Shown in pieces: positions 27,948 to 35,552 of a DNA stretch of 64,000 nucleotides; position 1 is the first letter of the stretch; each line of letters opens with the position of its first letter. The translations under genes and the position numbers were made by a program. The notes under the pieces are model-generated. The model was not told the origin of the DNA. It did no database searches and saw nothing but the letters and a program-made list of their open reading frames with translations. Location of the stretch: assembly GCF_013415845.1 (NCBI RefSeq), contig NZ_CP058907.1, forward strand, positions 1,240,001 to 1,304,000. Direction: 5' to 3'. The stretch comes from Rhodopseudomonas palustris. GTDB lineage: Bacteria; Pseudomonadota; Alphaproteobacteria; Rhizobiales; Xanthobacteraceae.

Positions 27948-28257
27948 GGCGGCCCCAACCTATGCGCTCGCTTCCGCGGTTGCCAGCGCAGGGCTGCGGC
28001 GGAACCGAGCCCGCGCGAAATTCCGCTGTCTTGCCATGGTGTTGCCGCGAAGGCCGGGAAGTAAGATTTTGTTAACAATGCGCGCCGGATCGGTCCGCGG
28101 GTTAAGAACCGTTTAACTTAAAACTCTCGATAAATTCGACGGGAAAAGAGAGGAAAGCCGTAACCATTCGGGACATTTTCCCATCGGCCGCGGGAGGCCG
28201 ATGACTGGACGCAGGCCGTGCCGCCGCTGGCGCGGGCGGGTCGTCGAGGAGAGTAAG
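27948..28257. other. Divergent regulatory region, uvrC / outer membrane protein
   Basis: This 310-base region holds promoters for uvrC and the Omp25-like gene. It is AT-richer than the flanks between 28060 and 28125 (TTTTGTTAAC, TTAACTTAAAACTC). The one motif I can name is a CtrA-type full site at 28102-28117. No RNA gene was seen. Confidence 0.55.
28102..28117 (+). promoter_or_regulatory. Candidate CtrA box, TTAA-N7-TTAAC
   Basis: The bases TTAAGAACCGTTTAAC fit the alphaproteobacterial CtrA full-site consensus exactly, with a seven-base spacer. The site lies about 140 bases before the Omp25-like start and about 155 before uvrC. Cell-cycle control of either gene is a hypothesis. Confidence 0.45.
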
Positions 28258-28881
28258 ATGCGTAAAGTTACACTGGCAGCGGCGGCCGTGATCGCCGCAA
28301 GCGTGTCGACGGCTCAGGCGGCCGACATGGGTTACTACCGGTCGAACGCGCCCTATACGGTCAATCAGCCGCTCAACGCCTTCAGTTGGGCCGGCCCCTA
28401 TCTCGGCGGCAACCTCGGCTACTCCTGGGGCAACGTCACCAACAACATCACCAAGCCGTCGGGCTTCTCCGGCGGCGTGCAGGGCGGCTACAATTGGCAG
28501 TCCGGCAACATCGTGTTCGGTCTCGAGGGCGACATTCAGTTCTCGACCGCCGACGACACCTTCGCGCAGTACAAGTTCTCGAACCCATGGTTCGGCACCG
28601 GCCGCGGCCGCATCGGCTACGCGATGAACGACGTGCTGATCTACGCCACCGGCGGTCTGGCGTTCGGCCAACTCAAGGGCCAGAACGTGTTCGCCTCGGA
28701 AAGCCACAGCTCTGCGGGCTGGACGGTCGGCGCTGGCGCCGAGTTCGCCTTCGCTCCGAAGCTGAGCGCCAAGGTCGAGTATCTGTATATGAGCCTGTCG
28801 ACCAGCAACTTCTTCATCACCGGCATGCCGAATGGCTACAACGCCGGGTTGGTCCGCGCCGGCATCAACTATCACTTCTAA
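28258..28881 (+). CDS. Outer membrane beta-barrel protein, Omp25/RopB-like
   Basis: This 207-residue protein has a signal peptide (MRKVTLAAAAVIAASVSTAQA) cleaved before ADMGYY. An eight-stranded beta-barrel pattern follows: FSWAGPYLGGNLGYSWGN, GFSGGVQGGYNWQSGNIVFGLEGDI, GTGRGRIGYAMNDVLIYATGGLAFG, GAGAEFAFAPKLSAKVEYLYMSL. The protein ends in LVRAGINYHF with the terminal Phe needed for outer-membrane insertion. This is the rhizobial Omp25/RopB family that shapes outer-membrane structure. ATG 28258 follows GAGGAGAGTAAG; a rho-independent terminator follows at 28966-28996. Confidence 0.92.
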   Translation: MRKVTLAAAAVIAASVSTAQAADMGYYRSNAPYTVNQPLNAFSWAGPYLGGNLGYSWGNVTNNITKPSGFSGGVQGGYNWQSGNIVFGLEGDIQFSTADDTFAQYKFSNPWFGTGRGRIGYAMNDVLIYATGGLAFGQLKGQNVFASESHSSAGWTVGAGAEFAFAPKLSAKVEYLYMSLSTSNFFITGMPNGYNAGLVRAGINYHF

Positions 28882-29299
28882 GTCGCGCCTGATCGTCGCG
28901 ATCAAGATCTTTGCGAACAAGGTTCGCGAAGCAGCCTTCGAGACCAAGAAACTTGGATCATCACTCCCGGCCGGTTTTCCGGCCGGGATTTTCTTTGTCG
29001 GTGACCGCCCGTGGTCGCAGCGCCGATTTATCACTAGGCAGTACGCGGGCCGGCAGGCTCTGCCGCTCAAGCGTCGCGTGATGTGGTTTGCGCAAGGAGG
29101 CTGTTGCGAGGCCACGCTTTGCAAAACGGTGCAAGCGGCCTGCAAGCGAACCGCCATAGCTTCGGAAGGAGCGCCCGCGTGATGCCCGCGTCGCCCATGC
29201 CCGAACTCACTGCGCGCTACCTAATGGCACGCGCCAACGTCGTCGCGCCCCGTCCCAACCCGTGCAGCGCCGCCGCGACGCTGCAGCTTTCCGAGCCGA
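28882..29299. other. Intergenic region between the Omp25-like gene and the cold-shock gene
   Basis: About 420 bases lie between the convergent Omp25-like and cold-shock genes. The first third carries the porin terminator. The remainder has short open frames, one starting at 29182 behind GGAAGGAG (46 codons, running into the cold-shock gene), but none shows a conserved-looking sequence. I see nothing else identifiable. Confidence 0.5.
28966..28996 (+). terminator. Rho-independent terminator of the Omp25-like gene
   Basis: The perfect stem CCCGGCCGG/CCGGCCGGG with a TTTT loop is followed by ATTTTCTTT. It lies about 85 bases after the porin stop codon. Confidence 0.85.
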
Positions 29300-29515
29300 T
29301 TACGGCGAGATCACCAAGTTGACCGCCTTGGGGCCTTTGCCCTTCTTGTCAGGCTCCACTTCGAATGAAATACGCTGTCCCTCGGTCAAGTCTTTCAAGC
29401 CGGCCCGTTCGACTGCGGTAATGTGTACGAACACATCGCGGCCACCGTCATCAGGCTTGATGAAGCCGTAGCCGCGCTCGCCGTTGAAGAACTTCACCGT
29501 TCCCGTCATTGCCAT
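29300..29515 (-). CDS. Cold-shock domain protein (CspA family)
   Basis: This 71-residue single cold-shock domain binds single-stranded RNA or DNA and probably acts as an RNA chaperone. RNP1 (GYGFIKPDD) and RNP2 (VFVHITAV) are intact, after the usual MTGTVKFFNGERG start. ATG 29515 was chosen because GGGAGGAG lies about eight bases upstream; ATG 29509, which gives MTGTVKFF, is a close alternative. It has its own leader of about 270 bases before rlmJ. Whether it is induced by cold cannot be read from the sequence. Confidence 0.92.
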   Translation of the reverse strand: MAMTGTVKFFNGERGYGFIKPDDGGRDVFVHITAVERAGLKDLTEGQRISFEVEPDKKGKGPKAVNLVISP

Positions 29516-29788
29516 TCCGGAAACTCCTCCCAGCATGCTTTCCGACGCGCGCCGGCGCATCGGTGCGACCTGGCATTTCGCTGCCGGATAGCTTGGCCAA
29601 GAGCGGGACCTGCTACTGACTGCGGGTCCAATCAAAATACGCTTTGAGGCCTTGTCACTCCGCCGCCCCCATTCGCGGAAGCGGAACGTAAAGCCAGTCC
29701 AATGAAACTAGCATAATACGGAATTTAGCGGATTGCCTACGGTCGAGTTGTGACTTTTCGCAAGCTGTTGGGGTCAGCGAATGAGTAA

Positions 29789-30646
29789 TCAGGACTTCGG
29801 GAATTCGAGGCGGTAACGACCGACCCCACCGAGGCCGAGCGGACGCTCCAGCTCGGGGAGAACGGTTCTCAGTTCATCGGCCAGCGTCCAGGGCGGATTG
29901 ACGATCAGCAGCCCGGTCGATGTCAGCGGCCCGTCCGACTGTTGTGGGGCGACGCTGAACTCCAGCCGCAGGCATTTGCCTTCGCCGCCCGCGGCGGCAG
30001 TCTCGGCCACCGCAGCGGCCAGCGCCTCGGTGGCGCGGCGGTTCTTGACCGGGTACCACAGCAGATACACGCCGGTCGGCCACTTGGCGTGGGCGGCGGC
30101 GAACTTGGCGGCCATCTGCTCGAACTCGTCCTTGCGCTCGAACGGCGGGTCGATCAGCACCAGCCCGCGCCGCTCCTTCGGCGGCACGTAAGCGGTGAGT
30201 CCGGTCCAGCCGTCGAGATCCACCACCCGGCCCTGCGGATCGTGGCGCAGCGCCGCGATCAGCTGCTTGCGCGCCACCGGCTCGAGCTCGCAGGCCACCA
30301 GGCTGTCCTGGGGGCGGAGCAGGGCGCGGGCGATCAGCGGCGAGCCTGGGTAGGCGGTCATGTCGCGCTGCGGGTTGAACGCCCGGACGATATCGAGATA
30401 GGGCGCGATCAGCGCGTAGGCCTCGTCGGAAAACCGCGCCTGCAGCACCCGGGCGATCCCGGTCGCCCATTCGCCGCCCCGGCGGGCCTCCTCGCTGGTC
30501 AGGTCGTACAGGCCGGCACCGGCGTGGGTATCGACCACCCTGAAGGCGGCCGGTTTGTCGTGCAGGTACGTCAGGATGCGGACCAGCACGAGGTGTTTGA
30601 TGACGTCGGCGAAATTTCCGGCGTGGAAAGCGTGGCGATAATTCAT
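29789..30646 (-). CDS. rlmJ: 23S rRNA (adenine2030-N6)-methyltransferase
   Basis: RlmJ methylates A2030 of 23S rRNA. The 285 residues begin MNYRHAFHAGNFADVIKHLVL, the strongly conserved family opening. The SAM-binding segment VVDTHAGAGLYDL and the catalytic LIDPPFE are present, plus PLTSTGLLIVNPPWTLADEL. Length matches the family. It is separated from the CheY-like gene by about 290 bases and appears to be monocistronic. Confidence 0.94.
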   Translation of the reverse strand: MNYRHAFHAGNFADVIKHLVLVRILTYLHDKPAAFRVVDTHAGAGLYDLTSEEARRGGEWATGIARVLQARFSDEAYALIAPYLDIVRAFNPQRDMTAYPGSPLIARALLRPQDSLVACELEPVARKQLIAALRHDPQGRVVDLDGWTGLTAYVPPKERRGLVLIDPPFERKDEFEQMAAKFAAAHAKWPTGVYLLWYPVKNRRATEALAAAVAETAAAGGEGKCLRLEFSVAPQQSDGPLTSTGLLIVNPPWTLADELRTVLPELERPLGLGGVGRYRLEFPKS

Positions 30647-30797
30647 GGCCCGTCCCCTAGCAGGGCGCGGCCTGCGCCGCCATGGTTTGGCGATCCGGGC
30701 GCCAGCCCCGTACGACTACGAGGCCGGCGCCAGTTCCAAATCCAGCGATTTTTCAATTAGTTTGGCCGCGCTGGGCGATTTGGCCGCAGAGCCCCGA

Positions 30798-30814
30798 TTA
30801 ACGCGCTGTTTAAC
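30798..30814 (+). promoter_or_regulatory. TTAA/TTAAC pair upstream of the CheY-like gene
   Basis: TTAACGCGCTGTTTAAC resembles a CtrA box but has eight bases between TTAA and TTAAC rather than the usual seven. It lies about 125 bases upstream of the response regulator start. It shares CGCGCTGTT with the TTAACCAT site at 222-237. Confidence 0.25.
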
Positions 30815-30939
30815 CCCCGATGCTAGTTCTTGCTTTGCGAAAGACCGGCGGTTGTACGCCAGGACTTTCAAGAGAACCTGCGTTAGCCGGCCGGTCGGGC
30901 GGTGGTCGAGCCACCCTGCGGCGCCTTGGGGAGTTGAAG

Positions 30940-31335
30940 ATGGCGGTTGATTTGTCGATGTCGGTTCTGGTGGTGGACGACTATAGCACCATGATCCGGA
31001 TCATTCGTAATCTTCTCAAGCAGCTTGGTTTTGAGAATATCGATGACGCCAGCGACGGCTCGGCAGCGCTCGCCAAGATGCGCACCAAGAAGTACGGCCT
31101 GGTGATTTCCGACTGGAACATGGAGCCGATGACCGGCTACGACCTGCTGAAGGAAGTGCGCGCCGATCCGAACCTGTCGCAGACCCCGTTCATCATGATC
31201 ACCGCGGAGTCGAAGACCGAGAACGTGATTGCGGCCAAGAAGGCAGGCGTCAACAACTACATCGTCAAGCCGTTCAATGCGGCGACGCTGAAGACCAAGA
31301 TCGAGGCGGTGTTCCCGGATCACGTCGCGGCGTAA
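30940..31335 (+). CDS. CheY-like single-domain response regulator
   Basis: This 131-residue protein is one receiver domain with no output domain, expected to act by protein contact such as binding a flagellar switch or a phosphorelay partner. The acidic pocket (VVDDY), phosphoacceptor Asp58 (SDWNM), Thr88 (MITAES) and Lys110 (VKPF) are intact. The SDWNMEPMTGYDLL segment is close to chemotaxis CheY proteins. ATG 30940, with GGGGAG six bases upstream, begins MAVDLSMSVLVVDD. No kinase gene is adjacent. A convergent terminator follows at 31370-31404. Confidence 0.9.
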   Translation: MAVDLSMSVLVVDDYSTMIRIIRNLLKQLGFENIDDASDGSAALAKMRTKKYGLVISDWNMEPMTGYDLLKEVRADPNLSQTPFIMITAESKTENVIAAKKAGVNNYIVKPFNAATLKTKIEAVFPDHVAA

Positions 31336-31369
31336 GCCGGCCGACCTTTTGTCTTCCGCACAGCTTTAG

Positions 31370-31404
31370 AACGCGCTCCTCATCGAGGGGCGCGTTTGTT
31401 TTTT
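31370..31404 (+). terminator. Rho-independent terminator after the CheY-like gene
   Basis: AACGCGCTCCTC and GAGGGGCGCGTT form a 12-base stem with one G-T pair and a three-base loop, followed by TGTTTTTTG. It lies about 35 bases after the stop codon and before the convergent thioesterase gene. Confidence 0.88.
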
Positions 31405-31420
31405 GCAGCAGGGCGAAGGC

Positions 31421-31816
31421 TCAGCCTTCGGCGAAGCGCTTGGTGAACAGCGCAACGTCAACCAGGCCGCGGGCGTGGCGGCCGTCGCCGACCTTGCGGT
31501 CGCCGAGGAACGAGGCGACGTCGAACCGGATCACGCGGCGCTCCACCGCGCTCACCACCGCCGTGGTTCGCACCGTCTGGCCGACGAAGGCCGGCGCCAA
31601 ATGGCGGATGTCGACTTCGCTGCCGACCGTCACCCAGCCTGAGGGCAGCTTCGGCGCGATCGCGTCGCCCGAGGTCATTTCCATCACCAGGATCATCATC
31701 GGGGTGGCGAACACCGCCGGCATAGACGGCACGAAGTGCTGCACGGTGATGTCCTGCGTCACCGTGGTCAGCCGCTCGGCGCTCATGCCGACGGTGATGA
31801 AGTCGCGTGCGTCCAT
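31421..31816 (-). CDS. Hotdog-fold thioesterase, fluoroacetyl-CoA thioesterase (FlK)-like
   Basis: This 131-residue acyl-CoA thioesterase has the FlK-type hotdog fold. The three catalytic residues of Streptomyces cattleya FlK (Thr42, Glu50, His76) have equivalents here at Thr38 (VFATPMM), Glu46 (LVMEM) and His72 (IRHLAP). Their spacing, +8 and +26, is identical to FlK. Many Rhizobiales carry such proteins with no known link to fluoroacetate, so the substrate may be another small acyl-CoA. ATG 31816 is preceded by GAAGAGG. The gene is flanked downstream by the CheY-like terminator and upstream by a family B repeat. Confidence 0.8.
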   Translation of the reverse strand: MDARDFITVGMSAERLTTVTQDITVQHFVPSMPAVFATPMMILVMEMTSGDAIAPKLPSGWVTVGSEVDIRHLAPAFVGQTVRTTAVVSAVERRVIRFDVASFLGDRKVGDGRHARGLVDVALFTKRFAEG

Positions 31817-31855
31817 GGGGCCTCTTCGTGCTTTTTGGCGATGCCTCAACGTTCG

Positions 31856-32003
31856 TCATTCCGGGGCGCGCAGCGAAGCAGCGCGAGCCCGGAATCCATA
31901 CACTCAGTGTCATCGATCAGCAGGGGGGTGGCAACCCGGCGTCACATCAATCAGCACAGTGGTTATGGATTCCGTGCTCGCGCTGCGCGCGCCCCGGAAT
32001 GAC
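31856..32003. repeat. Intergenic palindromic repeat, family B (copy 2)
   Basis: Arms read GTCATTCCGGGGCGCGCAGC...CCCGGAATCCAT and the inverse ATGGATTCCGTGCTCGCGC...GCCCCGGAATGAC. It lies between the thioesterase gene and the tautomerase gene and is very close in sequence to the copies at 23129-23275 and 32265-32363. Confidence 0.8.
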
Positions 32004-32023
32004 GACGGATGGGACAGGATGAT

Positions 32024-32227
32024 CTACTTGCCCTGCGCTGCCTTGCGCTCGACGAAGGTCATGCCGCCCTTCATCTTGTTGGTGAGCGGGGCTTCGTTGA
32101 TCTGAATCACCACGTCTTCGGCGGCGACGCCGAGATGCGTCACCAGCGCCTGGGTGATGTCGCGCATCATCCCGGCCTTCTGCTCGTCGGTGCGGCCCGC
32201 GGCCATGTTGACGGTGATCTCGGGCAT
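32024..32227 (-). CDS. 4-oxalocrotonate tautomerase family protein
   Basis: This 67-residue tautomerase uses the N-terminal proline exposed after removal of Met (MPEITVNMAAGRTDEQKAGM). The second half, VTHLGVAAEDVVIQINEAPLTNKMKGG, fits the family core. Members isomerise enol/keto acids, but the substrate cannot be told here because no aromatic meta-cleavage genes are nearby. ATG 32227 was chosen because the catalytic Pro must be residue 2. Family B repeats flank the gene on both sides. Confidence 0.85.
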   Translation of the reverse strand: MPEITVNMAAGRTDEQKAGMMRDITQALVTHLGVAAEDVVIQINEAPLTNKMKGGMTFVERKAAQGK

Positions 32228-32264
32228 CGGTGGTTTCTCCCCTTTTTGCTTGGTCTTTGTTGTT

Positions 32265-32363
32265 GTCATTCCGGGGCGCTCACGCCGTGAGCGAACCCGG
32301 ACTCTCATGGTGCCCTGAACTGCGGGATTTCCGGGTTCGCGCCTGACGGCGCCCCGGAATGAC
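32265..32363. repeat. Intergenic palindromic repeat, family B (copy 3)
   Basis: This shorter copy has arms GTCATTCCGGGGCGCTCACG and CGGCGCCCCGGAATGAC, with an internal GCGAACCCGGA/TCCGGGTTCGC pair. It lies between the tautomerase gene and the hisS stop and ends two bases before the hisS stop codon. Confidence 0.8.
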
Positions 32364-32365
32364 GA

Positions 32366-33895
32366 CTATCCCCACGCCACCCGGCGGCGCTGCAGCAGCT
32401 CCTGCACCTTGGCGACCATTTCATCTTCCTTGCAGGAGAACTGCGCTTCGGCCTGCTTCTTCAAATACTCGTCGCGGTCCTTCTCCAGCGACGCCAGTTC
32501 GGCGCCCAGGATCAGGTCCTTGATCTGCACGATGCCCTGCTGCTTCTCGTCCGAGCCCTGGATGATGGCGCAGGGCGAGTTGCGCTTGTCGGCGTATTTC
32601 ATCTGCTGGCCGAGCGAGTGCTTGGGATTGCCCAAGTACAATTCCGCCCGGATGCCGGCTTTGCGCAAGGTGGCGACCATCTTCTGGTAGCCCGCGATCT
32701 CGCCGCCGAACACGGTGACGACAACGGGGCCGGCCTGCGGCTTGTTGCCGAGCTGGCCGATCAGCGTCAGCGCCGCCTGCAGCCGCGACACGCCGATCGA
32801 GAACCCGGTCGCCGGCACCGGCTCGCCGCGGAAGCGCGACACCAGGCCGTCATAGCGCCCGCCGCCGCCGACCGAGCCGAACCGCACCGGGCGGCCCTTG
32901 TCGTCCTTGGTATCGAGCAAGAGTTCGACCTCGTACACCGGGCCGGTGTAGTACTCGAGGCCGCGGACGACGGATGGATCGATGCGGATGCAATCGCCAT
33001 AGCCGCCGGCTTCCGCCAGTTCGGCAATCGTTGCGAGTTCGGCGACGCCGTCGCCGCCGGTCTTCGATCCTTCGACGCGCGCTCGCATGTTCGCGACCGT
33101 CGCCTGATTATCCGCGCCCTGCATGCTGGCACCGGCATCCTTGTCGCCGATGAAGCTGATGATGGCCTGGATCTGCGTGTCGTTCAGGCCGGCGCCTTTG
33201 GTGAAGTCGCCTTTGCCTTCCTCGCCGCCATCCCAACGACCGGGGCCAAGTAACTGGATGATGTCCCGAATCGGAAACTTGTCGGCCTTGTCGATCGCGC
33301 GCATCACCGTGAGCCACTGCGCGTCGCTGTCGATGCCTTGCGCTTCGCGGATGCCATCCAGCACCTTGCGGTTGTTCACCTTCACCACGTAGCTGCCGCG
33401 CGGGATGCCGAGCGCCTCCATGGTGTCGGCGGCCATCATGCACATCTCAGCGTCGGCCGCGGCGGTCGGCGCGCCGACGGTGTCGGCGTCGAACTGCATG
33501 AACTGCCGGAAGCGGCCGGGGCCGGGCTTCTCGTTGCGGAATACCCAGCCGAACCGGTAGCTGCGATACGGCTTCGGGAGCTGATCGAAGTTTTCGGCGA
33601 CGTAGCGCGCCAGCGGTGCGGTGAGATCGTAGCGCAGGCTGATCCACTGCTCGTCGTCGTCCTGCAGCGAGAACACGCCCTCGTTGGGACGGTCCTGATC
33701 GGGCAGGAACTTGCCGAGCGCGTCGGTGTATTCGAACGCCGGGGTCTCCACCGGCTCGAAGCCGTAGCGTTCGTACACCTCGCGGATCTTCTCCACCATC
33801 GCGCGCGTCGCCGCGATTTCGGCAGGGCCACGATCGGCGAGGCCCCGCGGCAGCCGGGCGCGCAGTTTCTGCGGTTTTTTCGGTTTCTCAGCCAT
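32366..33895 (-). CDS. hisS: Histidyl-tRNA synthetase
   Basis: HisRS charges tRNA-His. The 509-residue class II synthetase shows motif 2 ([26 protein letters not shown]), the histidine-A segment [17 protein letters not shown], motif 3 ([11 protein letters not shown]) and a C-terminal anticodon-binding domain ([25 protein letters not shown]). It is longer than the roughly 425-residue E. coli enzyme, matching the alphaproteobacterial type with an insertion. The paralogue hisZ in this window lacks the C-terminal domain. ATG 33895 is the start; the gene is divergent from the aminotransferase. Confidence 0.96.
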   Translation of the reverse strand: MAEKPKKPQKLRARLPRGLADRGPAEIAATRAMVEKIREVYERYGFEPVETPAFEYTDALGKFLPDQDRPNEGVFSLQDDDEQWISLRYDLTAPLARYVAENFDQLPKPYRSYRFGWVFRNEKPGPGRFRQFMQFDADTVGAPTAAADAEMCMMAADTMEALGIPRGSYVVKVNNRKVLDGIREAQGIDSDAQWLTVMRAIDKADKFPIRDIIQLLGPGRWDGGEEGKGDFTKGAGLNDTQIQAIISFIGDKDAGASMQGADNQATVANMRARVEGSKTGGDGVAELATIAELAEAGGYGDCIRIDPSVVRGLEYYTGPVYEVELLLDTKDDKGRPVRFGSVGGGGRYDGLVSRFRGEPVPATGFSIGVSRLQAALTLIGQLGNKPQAGPVVVTVFGGEIAGYQKMVATLRKAGIRAELYLGNPKHSLGQQMKYADKRNSPCAIIQGSDEKQQGIVQIKDLILGAELASLEKDRDEYLKKQAEAQFSCKEDEMVAKVQELLQRRRVAWG

Positions 33896-34109
33896 GATCG
33901 CCTTTCAACTCAGGGCCGGGTTGGTACCAGCCGGTGTCCGCCGCAGCAAGGTTGGGTTGTGTGATCCAGCGCAAATCCCTCGCCGCCGGGGTCCATTAAC
34001 AGATGGATGCCCCACGGAAATTTGCTGGCTCGCGGCGTTCCCGTAGGGGCGTGAAGCTGATACCGTGCCGCGCCTTTCACCCCCGGCCGCGCAGTGCATG
34101 AGGAGCGCC

Positions 34110-35456
34110 ATGTTAGACAAGATCAAGCCCACGTCCGCCGTCAACGCGCCGAACGATCTCAACGCGTTCTGGATGCCGTTCACCGCGAACCGGGCCTTCA
34201 AGCGCGCGCCGAAGATGGTCGTGGGTGCCGAAGGCATGCACTACATCACCGCCGATGGTCGCAAGATCATCGACGCCGCCTCGGGCATGTGGTGCACCAA
34301 TGCGGGCCATGGCCGCAAGGAAATCGCCGAGGCGATCAAGGCGCAGGCCGATGAACTCGACTTCTCGCCGCCGTTCCAGTTCGGCCAGCCGAAGGCGTTC
34401 GAACTCGCCAGCCGGATCGCCGATCTGGCGCCGGAAGGCCTCGATCACGTGTTCTTCTGCAATTCGGGCTCGGAAGCCGGCGACACCGCGCTGAAGATCG
34501 CGGTCGCCTATCAGCAGATCAAGGGCCAGGGCTCACGCACCCGCCTGATCGGCCGCGAGCGCGGCTATCACGGCGTCGGCTTCGGCGGCACCGCGGTCGG
34601 CGGCATCGGCAACAACCGCAAGATGTTCGGTCCGCTGCTCAACGGCGTCGATCATCTGCCTGCGACTTATGATCGCGACAAGCAGGCTTTCACCATCGGC
34701 GAGCCGGAATACGGCGCGCACTTCGCCGAAGCGCTTGAAGGCCTCGTCAATCTGCACGGCGCCAACACCATCGCGGCGGTGATCGTCGAGCCGATGGCCG
34801 GCTCCACCGGCGTGCTGCCGGCGCCGAAGGGCTATCTCAAGAAGCTGCGCGAGATCACCAAGAAGCACGGCATCCTGCTGATCTTCGACGAGGTCATCAC
34901 CGGCTACGGCCGTCTCGGCTATGCCTTCGCGTCCGAACGTTACGGCGTCACCCCGGACATGATCACCTTCGCCAAGGGCGTCACCAATGGTGCGGTGCCG
35001 ATGGGCGGCGTGATCACCTCGGCGGAGATCCACGATGCGTTCATGACCGGCCCCGAGCACGCGGTCGAGCTGGCGCACGGCTACACCTATTCGGCGCATC
35101 CGCTGGCCTGCGCGGCCGGCATCGCCACCCTCGACATCTACCGCGACGAGAAGCTGTTCGAGCGCGCCAAGGCGCTGGAGCCGAAATTCGCCGAGGCAGT
35201 GATGTCGCTGAAGTCGGCCCCGAACGTGGTCGACATCCGCACCGTCGGCCTGACCGCCGGTATCGACCTCGCCTCGATCGCCGATGCGGTCGGCAAGCGT
35301 GGCTTCGAGGCGATGAATGCCGGATTCCACGACCACGAGCTGATGCTGCGGATCGCCGGAGACACCCTGGCGCTGACCCCGCCGCTGATCCTCAGCGAGG
35401 ACCACATCGGTGAGATCGTCGACAAGGTCGGCAAGGTGATCCGCGCGGTCGCCTGA
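34110..35456 (+). CDS. Class III aminotransferase, probable omega-amino acid--pyruvate transaminase
   Basis: This 448-residue PLP enzyme moves the amino group of an omega-amino acid (beta-alanine type) or amine to pyruvate. Fold-type I class III signatures are FCNSGSEAGDTALKIAVAYQ, the Asp of LLIFDEVITGYGRLG, and the PLP lysine in MITFAKGVTNGAVPMGG. The N-terminal segment NAFWMPFTANRAFKRAPK is typical of beta-alanine:pyruvate transaminases. ATG 34110 is supported by AGGAG just upstream; an ATG four codons earlier is less likely. It stands alone, so its pathway cannot be deduced from context. Confidence 0.88.
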   Translation: MLDKIKPTSAVNAPNDLNAFWMPFTANRAFKRAPKMVVGAEGMHYITADGRKIIDAASGMWCTNAGHGRKEIAEAIKAQADELDFSPPFQFGQPKAFELASRIADLAPEGLDHVFFCNSGSEAGDTALKIAVAYQQIKGQGSRTRLIGRERGYHGVGFGGTAVGGIGNNRKMFGPLLNGVDHLPATYDRDKQAFTIGEPEYGAHFAEALEGLVNLHGANTIAAVIVEPMAGSTGVLPAPKGYLKKLREITKKHGILLIFDEVITGYGRLGYAFASERYGVTPDMITFAKGVTNGAVPMGGVITSAEIHDAFMTGPEHAVELAHGYTYSAHPLACAAGIATLDIYRDEKLFERAKALEPKFAEAVMSLKSAPNVVDIRTVGLTAGIDLASIADAVGKRGFEAMNAGFHDHELMLRIAGDTLALTPPLILSEDHIGEIVDKVGKVIRAVA

Positions 35457-35552
35457 TTCTGCCCGATATCCCCTTGGGACGGCGGACGAATCCAGTGGAC
35501 TCGTCCGCCGAATCGACAAAGATGGCGGATCGGCAGGCAACCACCGGCTTAA

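Noticed and set aside
29182..29322. Small 46-codon frame behind GGAAGGAG between the porin and cold-shock genes
   Set aside because: A plausible ribosome site, but low-complexity sequence, overlap with the 3' end of the cold-shock gene and no recognised relatives. Not enough to call a gene.
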